A DNA stretch of 42,629 nt from Chloroflexota bacterium (GTDB lineage Bacteria > Chloroflexota > UBA5177). Position 1 is the first letter of the stretch. Every line of letters begins with the position of its first letter. The stretch covers positions 1 through 42,629 of the forward strand of contig QHBP01000299.1 in the NCBI GenBank assembly GCA_003244175.1. The letters run 5' to 3'. Positions 24,269-33,469 of the stretch are shown here, piece after piece. The notes below the pieces were generated by a model that did not search any database, had not been told where the DNA came from, and saw only the letters and a list, made by a program, of their open reading frames with translations. The translations under genes and the position numbers were made by a program.

Positions 24269-24654
24269 GCCGACAAGAGCGATCACGACAACACGCGGCT
24301 CCGCGGCATAGAGCGGGACGGCCCGGATTGATCATCGGTGGCATAGCCGCCGGGTCGTCGGCCGTGACGGCATTTGCCGTCTCAGTCCAGGGAGAGCAGA
24401 AAGGAGGCCAGTACCGAATCCGTCGTAGGAACGGAAGGGAGACCACATAGAAGGGGATGACCGGAGGAACGCGCCGGGCGGTGCGTGACCTCCGGAGTGC
24501 GGTGACTGCCTTGCCATGATCGTATTGCGGCGAGGCTGGTTCGATGCGCCCGCATAGCGCAACCATGACTTTCTCTTGGCCTCCCAAATAGATCGGGGTA
24601 CGTGAAACAGTGCCGGCACCTTCGTGAATATGCGACGCCGGTGGGGAGGAACAA

Positions 24655-25974
24655 ATGAAGGTTATCGAGGAGACCGAAGTGCTCGCCAGACACGAGCGAC
24701 GCCGGGCGCCCCGCACGGGACGACAGTTCGGGTCTGCCTGGCAAAAGCAGGATATCGACGTCACCGTTATTTTGCCCGCCTATAACGAGGCAGCTGCTCT
24801 GCCGTCGGTGCTCGACGATCTCTTCCAGGTTTTGGGAGGGAACATAGAGGTCATCGTCGTCGACGATGCTTCCAACGACAACACCGTCGCAATCGCCTGT
24901 AGGTACGCCTGCCGAGTGCTCAGCCATGAGCACAACCGTGGTAAGGGCTCTGCGGTGCGCACGGGGCTTAACGCCGCTCGGGGTAACTTCATCGTTGTTA
25001 TGGACGCCGACAACACGTATCCTGCAAGCGCTATCCCGGACATGGTCACGCTTTCAAAGGAGTATGACTTCGTACGATGCGTGCGGTCCGAGGGTACCGA
25101 CAACATCCCATTTCTCAATCGCGTTGGCAACAAAGTGTTTGACGGAGTACTCAAACTCGTCCATGGACTCGAAGGCGGGGATCACCTGAGCGGACTGTAC
25201 GGTTTGCGACGAGAGGCACTGAATACCATCGGCTTCAGGGCCGATAGATTTGACCTGGAAGTCGAAATTGGGATCAAGGCTCGAGCTCATAAACTCCAGG
25301 CCATCACGGTGCCCATCAGCTACTCAGAACGGCTCGGCGAAAAGAAGCTGAATGCGTACCGTGACGGCTGGTCGATCTTGCATCGCGTGCTTGCCATGGC
25401 GCTTTTGTACAACCCGGGCCTCATGTTTGTGGCTCCGGGTCTGCTTATTTGGGGCATGACGGCCGTGTTGTGCGTGGTTCTCAGCATCCATACGTTGACG
25501 TTGGGAGCTTTGACTCTAAGCAGCGACACGCTGGTATTTGCGTCCTTTGGTGTGACGGTCGGGTTTCAACTTGTCGTGTTTGGGACGGCTGCCGCACTTT
25601 ACAGCGTCGAGCGTGGCGCCCCGCCCACCGAATGGTTGGTAGCGATGGGCCGGCGCGGAGTGAGGCTGTCGGTGCTACTTCTGGGAGCCGCCTTCGCAAC
25701 CGCCGGGTGCCTGACCGTGATTGTGCTGGCGGCCCACTGGATGTTCAGCGGCGGGCACGACTTCCACGCCACCAGCGCACTCGTGTTGGCCGGGGCCTCC
25801 GTGTCCTGGGGGGCGGAAGCAATCTTGGGGGCATTGTTCATCTCCATCTTCGCCCCTCAGCTCGCGTCGGAGGTTCACGCTCCGCAACGTCCGATCCGCC
25901 TGGCTAGCCCCGCCGAAGAGCACGTCATCGACATCGAGCCGCGTGCGTTGGAAGTTCTGAGCCCGGCGGAGTGA
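24655..25974 (+). CDS. GT2 polyprenyl-phosphate glycosyltransferase with C-terminal membrane domain
   Basis: A 439-residue GT-A enzyme of the dolichyl-phosphate mannose synthase type. VTVILPAYNEA (about 36-46), IVVDDASNDNT (about 66-76), HEHNRGKGSAVRTGLNAA and the metal-binding VVMDADNTYPAS (about 113-124) are intact. From about residue 250 on there are four to five hydrophobic helices. Transfer of a sugar from a nucleotide donor to a polyprenyl-phosphate carrier at the cytoplasmic membrane is the family expectation; the sugar is unknown. The ATG at 24655 is preceded by a strong GGGGAGGAA site. It is the first gene of the eleven-gene glycan operon, and its stop overlaps hddC by GTGA. It could provide a lipid-linked sugar for the GT-C-like protein encoded further downstream. 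Confidence 0.9.
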   Translation: MKVIEETEVLARHERRRAPRTGRQFGSAWQKQDIDVTVILPAYNEAAALPSVLDDLFQVLGGNIEVIVVDDASNDNTVAIACRYACRVLSHEHNRGKGSAVRTGLNAARGNFIVVMDADNTYPASAIPDMVTLSKEYDFVRCVRSEGTDNIPFLNRVGNKVFDGVLKLVHGLEGGDHLSGLYGLRREALNTIGFRADRFDLEVEIGIKARAHKLQAITVPISYSERLGEKKLNAYRDGWSILHRVLAMALLYNPGLMFVAPGLLIWGMTAVLCVVLSIHTLTLGALTLSSDTLVFASFGVTVGFQLVVFGTAAALYSVERGAPPTEWLVAMGRRGVRLSVLLLGAAFATAGCLTVIVLAAHWMFSGGHDFHATSALVLAGASVSWGAEAILGALFISIFAPQLASEVHAPQRPIRLASPAEEHVIDIEPRALEVLSPAE

Positions 25975-26729
25975 AGCGAATCGACTTCGATAGAGAGGTG
26001 CCATCACGGCAAGCGACGACACAGGCGGTCGTGCTTGCCGGCGGCTTGGGGCGGCGTCTGGGCCCGTTGGTGGGACATGGAAACAAACCGATGGTGCAGG
26101 TGGCGGGCAAGCCATTCTTGGAGTACTTGCTGCTGCACCTGAAAAAATACGGAGTCACGCGCATCATTCTCTGCGTGGGGTACCGTGGCCACGTCATCCA
26201 TGACTACTTCGGGTCTGGTGGCGCGTGGGGTCTCGATCTGACCTACTCCTGGGAGAGGGATCTCTTGGGAACCGCCGGGGCACTCAGGCTAGCGCTGCCC
26301 GCCATCGAGGACAAGGCGTTTTTCGTCGTGAATGGTGACTCATTCTTTGACGTTGATCTCAGGGCACTGGCGCACCATCATGTCAGCCTGCATGCTCTGG
26401 CAACACTTGCCCTGGTTCATGTAACAGACGCTTCTCGCTACGGCACGGTACTCTGTAGTGACGACGGAGCGGTGTCATCGTTCGTGGAGAAGGGCCGCCA
26501 CACGGGCTCCGCCGTCATCAATGCGGGCGTGTACATGTTGGAGCCGGGCGTGCTTCACAGTATTCCGTCGGGGCGAGCCGTCTCCCTGGAAAGAGAAGTA
26601 TTCCCCTCTCTGATCGGCAAACATTTCTTTGGAATGCCGGGGAGCGGGTACTTCGTCGACATAGGCGTCCCGGACGACTGCACCCATTTGCAGGCCGACC
26701 CGAATCGCCTGCTACAGTCTGTCGCCTGA
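25971..26729 (+). CDS. hddC: D-glycero-alpha-D-manno-heptose 1-phosphate guanylyltransferase-like nucleotidyltransferase
   Basis: A 252-residue sugar-1-phosphate nucleotidyltransferase. AVVLAGGLGRRLGPLVG ... KPMVQVAGKPFLEY (about 18-50) is the nucleotide-binding signature, FFVVNGDSFFDVD holds the metal Asp, FVEKG is the sugar-binding motif, and FVDIGVPDD near the C-terminus is typical of this family. Transfer of GMP to heptose 1-phosphate to give GDP-heptose is inferred from the adjacent HddA and GmhA; alone, a mannose- or glucose-type specificity could not be excluded. The GTG start overlaps the GT2 stop (GTGA). hddA starts 12 nt downstream with a GAGGAGG site. Confidence 0.85.
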   Translation: MKRIDFDREVPSRQATTQAVVLAGGLGRRLGPLVGHGNKPMVQVAGKPFLEYLLLHLKKYGVTRIILCVGYRGHVIHDYFGSGGAWGLDLTYSWERDLLGTAGALRLALPAIEDKAFFVVNGDSFFDVDLRALAHHHVSLHALATLALVHVTDASRYGTVLCSDDGAVSSFVEKGRHTGSAVINAGVYMLEPGVLHSIPSGRAVSLEREVFPSLIGKHFFGMPGSGYFVDIGVPDDCTHLQADPNRLLQSVA

Positions 26730-26741
26730 GGAGGACGATCG

Positions 26742-27761
26742 ATGCTCATTCGTGCAAAAGCACCCCTACGTATAAGCTTCGCCGGTGGTGGTACCGACGT
26801 GCCTCCCTTCCCACAACAGGAAGGCGGCTGCGTTCTCAGCGCCACCATCAATCAATTTGCGACAGGGACGCTTCGTCCCCGCGCGGATCAGAACATCTGC
26901 ATCCACTCGCTCGACTTCGGGGTGTCCTTAACATACAGACCCGAGGATCAGTTCATCTACGACGGGAAGCTCGACCTCGTCAAAGCCGCGATATTGAAGA
27001 TGGGGTGCAGCGATCGCGGCGGCTACGATTTGTTCTTGCAGAGCAACGCCCCCCCGGGCTCCGGTCTCGGGTCGTCCTCCGCCATGATGGTCGCCCTGGT
27101 TGGCCTGCTCAAGGAGTTCAAGCAGCTGCCGCTGACCGACTACGAAGTCGCGGATCTTGCGTACGTCATAGAGCGCAAGGAGCTGGGTATTCAGGGCGGG
27201 CTACAGGATCATTACGCGGCGACCTTTGGTGGCGTCAACTACATCGAATTCTTGGCCGATCGGGTCGTCGTCAACTCTTTGAAGGTGCCCGCGGACGTGA
27301 TAAATGAGCTTGAGTGTAATTTACTCCTGTGCTATACCGGCACCATGCGTTTGTCGGCAAGCATCATTGACGACCAGGTTGGCCGGTACCGACGCAAAGA
27401 CGAAGAGACCCTCGACGCCCTTCGCGAGATCAAACAGCTGACCGACGCCATGAAGTCCGCCCTGCTTCGCCGACAGCTCGATCAGTTTGGCCGCTTGCTG
27501 CACGAGGAGTGGGAGCACAAGAAAAAGGTGTCGTCGAAGATTTCGAATCCGGATCTCGACGAGCTCTATAGAGTAGCTCGAAGGGAAGGGGCTCTGGGCG
27601 GCAAGATCACCGGCGCCGGTGGCGGCGGGTTCATGCTGCTGTATTGCGACTTCGAGAAAAAGCACAGGGTAGCCGAGAGGATGAAAGAAATGGGGTGCAC
27701 CATCACCGATCTCCGGCTCGAGCCCTCGGGCCTACAGACGTGGAGAGTGAGCGGTGCTTGA
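26742..27761 (+). CDS. hddA: D-glycero-alpha-D-manno-heptose-7-phosphate kinase (GHMP family)
   Basis: A 339-residue GHMP kinase that makes the 1-alpha,7-bisphosphate from heptose 7-phosphate in the cytoplasm. The N-terminus RAKAPLRISFAGGGTDVPPF is characteristic of HddA, APPGSGLGSSSAMMVAL (about 104-120) is the ATP-binding loop, GIQGGLQDHYAATFGGVN follows, and GALGGKITGAGGGGFMLLY is the third GHMP motif. The alpha anomer specificity separates it from the PfkB-type HldE kinase, a homologue of which is encoded at 5864-6913. It overlaps gmhA by 8 nt. Product use requires a GmhB phosphatase, not found in this window. Confidence 0.93.
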   Translation: MLIRAKAPLRISFAGGGTDVPPFPQQEGGCVLSATINQFATGTLRPRADQNICIHSLDFGVSLTYRPEDQFIYDGKLDLVKAAILKMGCSDRGGYDLFLQSNAPPGSGLGSSSAMMVALVGLLKEFKQLPLTDYEVADLAYVIERKELGIQGGLQDHYAATFGGVNYIEFLADRVVVNSLKVPADVINELECNLLLCYTGTMRLSASIIDDQVGRYRRKDEETLDALREIKQLTDAMKSALLRRQLDQFGRLLHEEWEHKKKVSSKISNPDLDELYRVARREGALGGKITGAGGGGFMLLYCDFEKKHRVAERMKEMGCTITDLRLEPSGLQTWRVSGA

Positions 27762-28356
27762 TACTTCCTCGGCTCTGGACGTTGCTATTCGGAAGCGGAT
27801 CGACGACAGCATCGCCGTCAAACAGTCTCTGATTGGGCAGACGTCGATAATTGGCTCCGTGGCGCGCGAGCTCATCAACGCCTACATGGCCGGCGGCAAG
27901 CTCGTGATTTTTGGAAACGGCGGAAGCGCGGCCGACGCCCAGCACATCGCCGCCGAGTTCGTGGGCCGCTATTACATGGACCGGCGGCCTCTTCCTGCCC
28001 TGGCACTGACCGAGAACATCTCATCCCTCACCGGCATCGGCAACGACTACGCGTTCCAGGATCTGTTCTCCCGGCAGGTCGAGGCGTTGGGTGAGACGGG
28101 AGATATAGCTGTCGGGCTCACCACGAGCGGAAATTCCATGAATGTCGTGGCAGGCTTGGCGGCCGCGAAACGAGCGGGTATGGTGACGGTGGCGCTCACC
28201 GGGGCCAGCGGCGGCCTTATCGCTTCCACTCCGGGCATTGACTTCTGCCTGTGCGTGCCGTCGTCCGATACTCCTCGCATCCAGGAAACTCATACGTTCA
28301 TCTGCCACCTGTGGGCGGAGTTCGTAGAGACTGCCGTGTTCGGGGGAGGCGTATGA
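27754..28356 (+). CDS. gmhA: Sedoheptulose 7-phosphate isomerase
   Basis: A 200-residue SIS-domain isomerase converting sedoheptulose 7-phosphate to D-glycero-D-manno-heptose 7-phosphate (EC 5.3.1.28), the entry step of all heptose nucleotide pathways. FGNGGSAADAQHIAAEFVGR (about 52-72) is the phosphate-binding and active-site segment, with LTTSGNSMNV and VPSSDTPRIQETHTFICHLW also conserved, including the catalytic Glu and His of the QE-x-H region. Length is normal. The GTG start lies 8 nt inside hddA. The stop overlaps the next glycosyltransferase by ATGA. It supplies the substrate of HddA. Confidence 0.95.
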   Translation: MLDTSSALDVAIRKRIDDSIAVKQSLIGQTSIIGSVARELINAYMAGGKLVIFGNGGSAADAQHIAAEFVGRYYMDRRPLPALALTENISSLTGIGNDYAFQDLFSRQVEALGETGDIAVGLTTSGNSMNVVAGLAAAKRAGMVTVALTGASGGLIASTPGIDFCLCVPSSDTPRIQETHTFICHLWAEFVETAVFGGGV

Positions 28357-29576
28357 CCGGTACCTCCCGCCCGCGCGTCTGCATTTTTGGCCCCGGTACA
28401 CGTTTCCTCAGTGGGCTTACCGTTTATACGTACCGACTCGCCAACGCGGTGTCACGGGTGGCGCCCGTTTCCGTGGTGCTCATGCGGCAACTGCTCCCGA
28501 CCCGGCTCTACCCGGGAAGCAGCCGGGTAGGTGACGATTTGGCCCGGCTCGAGTTCGAGCCGTCGGTACACGTTTTTGACGGCGTCGACTGGTACTGGGT
28601 GCCGAGCATCTTCCGAGCGCTGCGTTTTCTGATGAGTGAGCGCCCTGAAGTCGTCATTTTTCAGTGGTGGACGGGAACCGTCGTGCACTCGTACATCGTT
28701 TTGGCTCTGGTGGCGCGTGCGCTTGGCGGACGGATTGTGATCGAGTTTCACGAGGTACAGGACCCGGGCGAGCTCGCTTACCCCGCGGCACGTGCCTACG
28801 TACGGCTCGTAGCCCCTCTATTGGTCCGTCTCGCCCATGGCTTCACTGTCCACACCGAGGCCGATCAATCTCTACTGGGACAGAAGTACGGCATCGCGGG
28901 CCGGCCGATCGCCGTCTTGCCGCATGGTCCGCACGATCATTATCAGGCCGTGGACAGTGGCGAGGAGCACGCGCGCTCGGCGGACTCCGCGTGCAATCTG
29001 CTGTTCTTCGGCCTCATTCGTCCCTACAAAGGTTTGCAAGATCTCGTAACCGTCTTCGACAGCATTCCCCCCGACCAGATCGGTCGTTTCCATCTGACGG
29101 TCGTCGGCGAGACGTGGGAGGGCTGGACGCGCCCCACAGAACTGATTCAGAGCAGCCGGTACCGTGACAGGATCACCTTTGTCAATCGATATGTGAGTGA
29201 TAATGAAGTGGGCAAATACTTCAGGACCGCCGACGCGGTTGTGCTCCCATACCATCGAGCCTGCATCAGCGGTCCCCTGCACGTAGCAATGGGCTATGGG
29301 CTCCCGGTGGTGGTCACACGGGTCGGAGGACTTGTCGAAACTGTCGAAGGCTATGAGGGCGCGATCCTCATCCCCCCGGAAGACCAGGACGCTCTGCGTG
29401 CCGCCTTGTTTCACGTGGCCGAACTGGCCGATAAGCGCTTCGCCCATCCCTATACCTGGGAAGACACGGCGGCGGCGTACGAGCGCTTTTTCCCCCTTCT
29501 TCTTCACACACACGCCGCCCGCGAGGGCGTTCTCGGCGAGGGCGAAAAGCAGCCCTCACCCACATCCACGCGCTAA
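28353..29576 (+). CDS. GT4-type glycosyltransferase
   Basis: A 407-residue GT-B transferase of the glycogen synthase-like class. The N-terminal Rossmann half begins VCIFGPGTRFLSGLTVYTYR, with IVIEFHEVQDPGE in the middle. The C-terminal half has LLFFGLIRPYKGLQDLV (about 212-228), ADAVVLPYHRACISGPLHVA and GYGLPVVVTRVGGLVETV. The first Glu of the EX7E motif is not present, as in some subfamilies. The frame runs about 34 codons further upstream, but the ATG at 28353 has GGGGGAGG just before it and overlaps the gmhA stop by 4 nt, so it is the start. Cytoplasmic sugar transfer to a growing lipid-linked glycan is expected; heptose is an attractive but unproven donor sugar. Confidence 0.9.
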   Translation: MTGTSRPRVCIFGPGTRFLSGLTVYTYRLANAVSRVAPVSVVLMRQLLPTRLYPGSSRVGDDLARLEFEPSVHVFDGVDWYWVPSIFRALRFLMSERPEVVIFQWWTGTVVHSYIVLALVARALGGRIVIEFHEVQDPGELAYPAARAYVRLVAPLLVRLAHGFTVHTEADQSLLGQKYGIAGRPIAVLPHGPHDHYQAVDSGEEHARSADSACNLLFFGLIRPYKGLQDLVTVFDSIPPDQIGRFHLTVVGETWEGWTRPTELIQSSRYRDRITFVNRYVSDNEVGKYFRTADAVVLPYHRACISGPLHVAMGYGLPVVVTRVGGLVETVEGYEGAILIPPEDQDALRAALFHVAELADKRFAHPYTWEDTAAAYERFFPLLLHTHAAREGVLGEGEKQPSPTSTR

Positions 29577-29593
29577 CACGAGGACTATGACCG

Positions 29594-31009
29594 ATGCCAC
29601 AGCAGGTTACGCCGGGGATGGTGTATGCGGCTAGCACGAATGCGTTCGCTCCTATCAAAATGACGGAGGTGGAACTTTCCCAGGCGTTTCGTCCCCTTCC
29701 GGCACATGACGAGGCGGCCGGGCAAGTGTACGCTCGCGCTCAATGCCTCGTACGGCTGCATTCGCACCCAATAGGTGTCGTGAACATCGCCATCCCCAGC
29801 GACGGGCTCACTCCCGCGGACTACGCCAACCTTGTGTGGCATGACCTCGCGGCCGAAATCGTGGCGCACTTACGCCGCGACGGGCTACCGATACCCGAGA
29901 CACTGGACGAACACGGACTCGCCGGAGGGACACGTCCGCGATGTATCGAGGACAGGGAAAGGCTGCTGACTGATCCACCCTTCATCAGCGTGATCATTCC
30001 GACGCGGGACCGTTCAGCGATGCTGGCGACAGCACTCGATTCATTGCTTTCCTGCGACTATCCCAGATTCGAGGTCGTCGTCGTCGATAACGCTCCGCGT
30101 ACGGACAGTACGCGCGACCTTCTGGAAGACCGGTATCGTGGGGTCCCCCACGTGCGATACGTGTGCGAGAGCCGGCCGGGAACCTCCGCGGCTCGAACCC
30201 GCGGTGTCGTCGAGGCCGCGGGTCACATCGTCGCCTTCACCGACGACGATGTGCGGGTCGATCGATTCTGGCTCGATGGGCTTGCCACAGGGTTTCGCGC
30301 CACCGAGAATGTGGGTTGCGTCACGGGCCTGACGCTACCTCTGGAATTGGAGACACCGTCACAGTTATGGTTCGAGCAGTTTGGAGGCTTTGCTCACGGT
30401 TTTGGAGAGGTTATCTACGACCTCGACAAACACCGCTCGGACAATCCCGTCTATCCATTCAACACGGGCTCCTTCGGGGCGGGCAATAACATGGCCTTCG
30501 ACAAGAGCGTTCTTGCCGCTATCGGAGGCTTCGATTTCGTTTTGGGTCCCGCCACTCCCATCCGGGCCGGCGAGGATGGCGACCTCTTCTTGCGCGTTCT
30601 GACTCAGGGCTTCCGCCTGCTATACCAGCCGGCGGCCATCGTGCACCATCGCCATCGGAGAGACTACGCCGGCTTGAAACGTCAGCTATATAGCTACGGC
30701 ATGGGACAGACCGGCGTCTTGACGCGGGCAATTCTTCATCAGCCGCATTTGGTGCCCGAGTTTGTACGGCGGCTCCCCGCGGGCCTCCATCGCGCTCTCA
30801 GCCCATCATCCGAGCTCAATTCCGAGAAGAAGGACGGCTACCCTGGCGAGCTGACACACTCATATCTCCGTGGCATAGCGGTCGGTCCGTTTGCATACCT
30901 TTTCTCCTGGATGTGGTGGCACACGGTTGGGAGACGTACGGCCGACCGTGCCGCTCGTGACCCCGGCGTGGCGACGATGCAGGAGACAGCGGCGAGATCG
31001 GGCACGTGA
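29594..31009 (+). CDS. GT2-type glycosyltransferase with N-terminal extension
   Basis: A 471-residue GT-A transferase. The first 125 residues form a separate domain (VRLHSHPIGVVNIAIP, NLVWHDLAAEIVAHLRRDGL) seen in some actinobacterial and Chloroflexota GT2 proteins and of unknown role. The catalytic domain follows: ISVIIPTRDRSAMLATALDS (about 132-152), VVVVDNAPR, SAARTRGVVEAAGHIVAF then TDDDV (DxD-type metal site, about 213-217), GAGNNMAFDKSVLAAIGGF, and AGEDGDLFLRVLTQGFRLLY with the likely catalytic Asp/Glu pair. A C-terminal hydrophobic segment (FAYLFSWMWWH) could touch the membrane. The ATG at 29594 is 17 nt after the previous stop with GAGG upstream. The donor sugar is not predictable. 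Confidence 0.88.
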   Translation: MPQQVTPGMVYAASTNAFAPIKMTEVELSQAFRPLPAHDEAAGQVYARAQCLVRLHSHPIGVVNIAIPSDGLTPADYANLVWHDLAAEIVAHLRRDGLPIPETLDEHGLAGGTRPRCIEDRERLLTDPPFISVIIPTRDRSAMLATALDSLLSCDYPRFEVVVVDNAPRTDSTRDLLEDRYRGVPHVRYVCESRPGTSAARTRGVVEAAGHIVAFTDDDVRVDRFWLDGLATGFRATENVGCVTGLTLPLELETPSQLWFEQFGGFAHGFGEVIYDLDKHRSDNPVYPFNTGSFGAGNNMAFDKSVLAAIGGFDFVLGPATPIRAGEDGDLFLRVLTQGFRLLYQPAAIVHHRHRRDYAGLKRQLYSYGMGQTGVLTRAILHQPHLVPEFVRRLPAGLHRALSPSSELNSEKKDGYPGELTHSYLRGIAVGPFAYLFSWMWWHTVGRRTADRAARDPGVATMQETAARSGT

Positions 31010-31174
31010 CGGGGCTGGCAAGCGTCATTCAAGATAGAGTGGCAGGCCGACCATTCTCGGCGTACCTTCACAGCCGGTTGTGGCGGAGTGGGCGCACCTC
31101 GTCCGGAATGACGTCGGATCATGACGCGGTGACGACCGCGATATCCGCGAGAGCCGAGGCCTGAGATCGCACTT

Positions 31175-33469
31175 GTGATAGAGAAAGCCATCGCCGTTAG
31201 GGAAACCGCGACTCGGGTCGTCCCCTTCCCATCCGTCCCAAAACGAGAGACAGCGTCCGCATGGGGCATGTTCCCCATCGTGGCGGTCGTGACCAGCCTC
31301 GGATTGCTGGCGGTGGCGATTGCGGATACCGCCGCGCGTTCGGGTTCGTACTGGGCGCTCCCGCTCTTCTGGTGCGGTCTGCTAGCCGTCCTTGCGCCCA
31401 GCTCCATGCGACTCTTTTCATCGAGACCGGAACGCTTCGAGCGGGTGGCTCTCGTTTTTGGGCTCGCACTCGTCCTCTATCTCGTGAAGATTCTCTATGA
31501 TCCGACACAGTTCGTGTCTTTTGACGAATTTCAAACATGGCGCACGACGAGCGATATCCTTGCCAACCATCACCTGTTTCGGCTGAATCCCATCCAGCCG
31601 ATCTACTCCCTGTATCCGGGCCTGTCTGTGGTGACCGCGTCGATTACCTCGTTGAGCGGACTGAGCATATTCCAGTCAGGTGTGGTGGTACTGGGAGTAT
31701 CGAGACTGGTGGGCGTTCTTTCCTTGTACCTCCTGTACGAACACGCGAGCAAGTCCTCACGAGCTGCCGGTATCGCGGCTCTTCTGTACATGGCGAACCC
31801 GGGATTTCTTTTCTTCGGGGCAACGTTCGTGTACGAATCGCTCTCCCTGCCGCTCGCCTTCCTCACCCTGCTGGCCGCTGTTGAACGGCAGCGCGCCTCC
31901 GGGGAGCGCAGGATCGGATCCACGTTGCTCGTATTGGCTGGTATCGCAGCCGTGGTCATAACTCATCACGTCACGTCATACGCTCTGGCTGCATTCTTTG
32001 CCCTCTGGGCAGCCGGAGCGGCCGTCTCGGGAAGTCGAACCTGGATGTGGCCGGCCGTTTTGGCGCTTGTGACCGCCGGCGCGTCCGTTGGATGGATTTT
32101 GTATATCGCCATGCCGGTGAGGGAATACCTGAACATCATCTTCACGTCCGCCCTGAAGGACGTACTGAATCTGATCGTCGGGCGGCATGGCCCGAGAGCG
32201 TTGAATCGAACGGCATCGGGTCATGCTGCTCCACAATGGGAGCAGCTGGCCAGCTACGGGTCCATTCTCCTGGTTCTTCTTGCCCTGCCATTGGGGCTAT
32301 ACAGGTCGTGGCAGCGGCGACGCGTCGACGCATTGGTCTTTGTCTTCGGCGCCGCGTCTTTCGCCTACCTGGCGAGTCTCGGACTAAGACTGACGGCGAA
32401 GGGATCAGAGACGTCGGAGCGCGCCTCCGAGTTTGTATTCGTCGGAGTCGCGTTCGCTTTGTCGGCAGCCTTGACAGGAAGTCGATCCCGCTACATGTCC
32501 GGTCTTCTCGGCCGCCTCCCGTCCGCGGGCCGCGCCTCCCTTTTTACTGCGTGGTTCGCTGTCATCTTCGTCGGGGGGGTGCTTCTGGGACGATCTCCAA
32601 CCGGAAGAATGCCTGGGCTTTATCACGTCGCTTCGGACGCGTTATCCATTGAACCGAATGGCGTCCAGAGCGCCCGCTGGGCAGCAGCCAACCTGGGTCC
32701 CGGGAACCGGCTCATAAGCGACTGGACCAACCGACAGCTGATGGGATCCTACGGTCAGCAGGCCCCGATCACCGGGTTCGGCAGCGGGCTCTACTTAGGA
32801 CGCGTCTTTCTGGATCCGGGTTTCGGCCGGCGAGAACAAGCGATCATAGCGCGAAATGAAGTGCGCTATATCGTGGTGGACCGTCGTTTGAGTCAGGGCT
32901 TGCCCGGCACGGGAACTTATTTTGATGAGGGTGAGCCGGGGGCTGATCGGCACAGTGCCCCTATCAAGATGTCGCTGCTCATGAAGTTCGACCGCGCGCG
33001 TCAGGTTAATCATATCTTCTCGAGCGGCTCGATCGACATTTACGACGTTGGAGCCTTTTCGGCATGTCCTCCTGCTTTGTTCCCTGCGGTGGTCTGCTCG
33101 TCGGCCCCACCTTCCCTCCACGGTGAGCGCGAGCCGGCCGGCAAAACCGGCCCGGCAGGGTCAGGAAACACTAACGTGCCAGGTAGGCACATCAAGAGTG
33201 CGCTGCGCCCACGGACCGAATGGCACTTCCCGGTACGACCTGGTGGCGGGACCTTCCTTGTGTTGCTCTCGAACAACAACCGCACCTCGGCTGATGCGAC
33301 GGTGTCGGAGACGCGGAATGGGGGCGCTACGCAAACCATTGTCCATATTCCGGGCCGCGGCAGCGCGGATCTCAAGCTCGCGAGTCCGCAAGCTGCCGGC
33401 GCACTGATTGTGCGCTCTACCGCTCCCATTACAGTGCAACAGCTCGTTCCGACCGGGTCGTTTCCATGA
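31175..33469 (+). CDS. Large polytopic membrane protein, GT-C-like
   Basis: A 764-residue protein with roughly a dozen hydrophobic helices between residues 30 and 470. The first external loop has VSFDEFQTWRTTSDIL (about 113-128), whose acidic DE resembles the loop-1 acidic motif of GT-C transferases that use lipid-phosphate sugars. After the membrane part comes a soluble region (about 480-630, AARWAAANLGPGNRLISDW) and a beta-rich C-terminal segment (about 675-764, EWHFPVRPGGGTFLVLLSNN), expected outside the membrane. Transfer from a polyprenyl-phosphate sugar made by the operon's first gene is a plausible role, not proven. The GTG at 31175 is used; an in-frame ATG at 31268 is the alternative. 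A 165-nt spacer precedes it, with no promoter seen. Confidence 0.75.
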   Translation: MIEKAIAVRETATRVVPFPSVPKRETASAWGMFPIVAVVTSLGLLAVAIADTAARSGSYWALPLFWCGLLAVLAPSSMRLFSSRPERFERVALVFGLALVLYLVKILYDPTQFVSFDEFQTWRTTSDILANHHLFRLNPIQPIYSLYPGLSVVTASITSLSGLSIFQSGVVVLGVSRLVGVLSLYLLYEHASKSSRAAGIAALLYMANPGFLFFGATFVYESLSLPLAFLTLLAAVERQRASGERRIGSTLLVLAGIAAVVITHHVTSYALAAFFALWAAGAAVSGSRTWMWPAVLALVTAGASVGWILYIAMPVREYLNIIFTSALKDVLNLIVGRHGPRALNRTASGHAAPQWEQLASYGSILLVLLALPLGLYRSWQRRRVDALVFVFGAASFAYLASLGLRLTAKGSETSERASEFVFVGVAFALSAALTGSRSRYMSGLLGRLPSAGRASLFTAWFAVIFVGGVLLGRSPTGRMPGLYHVASDALSIEPNGVQSARWAAANLGPGNRLISDWTNRQLMGSYGQQAPITGFGSGLYLGRVFLDPGFGRREQAIIARNEVRYIVVDRRLSQGLPGTGTYFDEGEPGADRHSAPIKMSLLMKFDRARQVNHIFSSGSIDIYDVGAFSACPPALFPAVVCSSAPPSLHGEREPAGKTGPAGSGNTNVPGRHIKSALRPRTEWHFPVRPGGGTFLVLLSNNNRTSADATVSETRNGGATQTIVHIPGRGSADLKLASPQAAGALIVRSTAPITVQQLVPTGSFP

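Noticed and set aside
24228-24764. Minus-strand frame of 178 codons
   Set aside because: It runs across the leader and the start of the GT2 gene with no protein-like features, and would lie under two well-supported features.
28251-28352. Extended N-terminus of the first GT4 protein
   Set aside because: Lies inside gmhA in another frame; ATG 28353 has a strong GGGGGAGG site and the usual 4-nt overlap.
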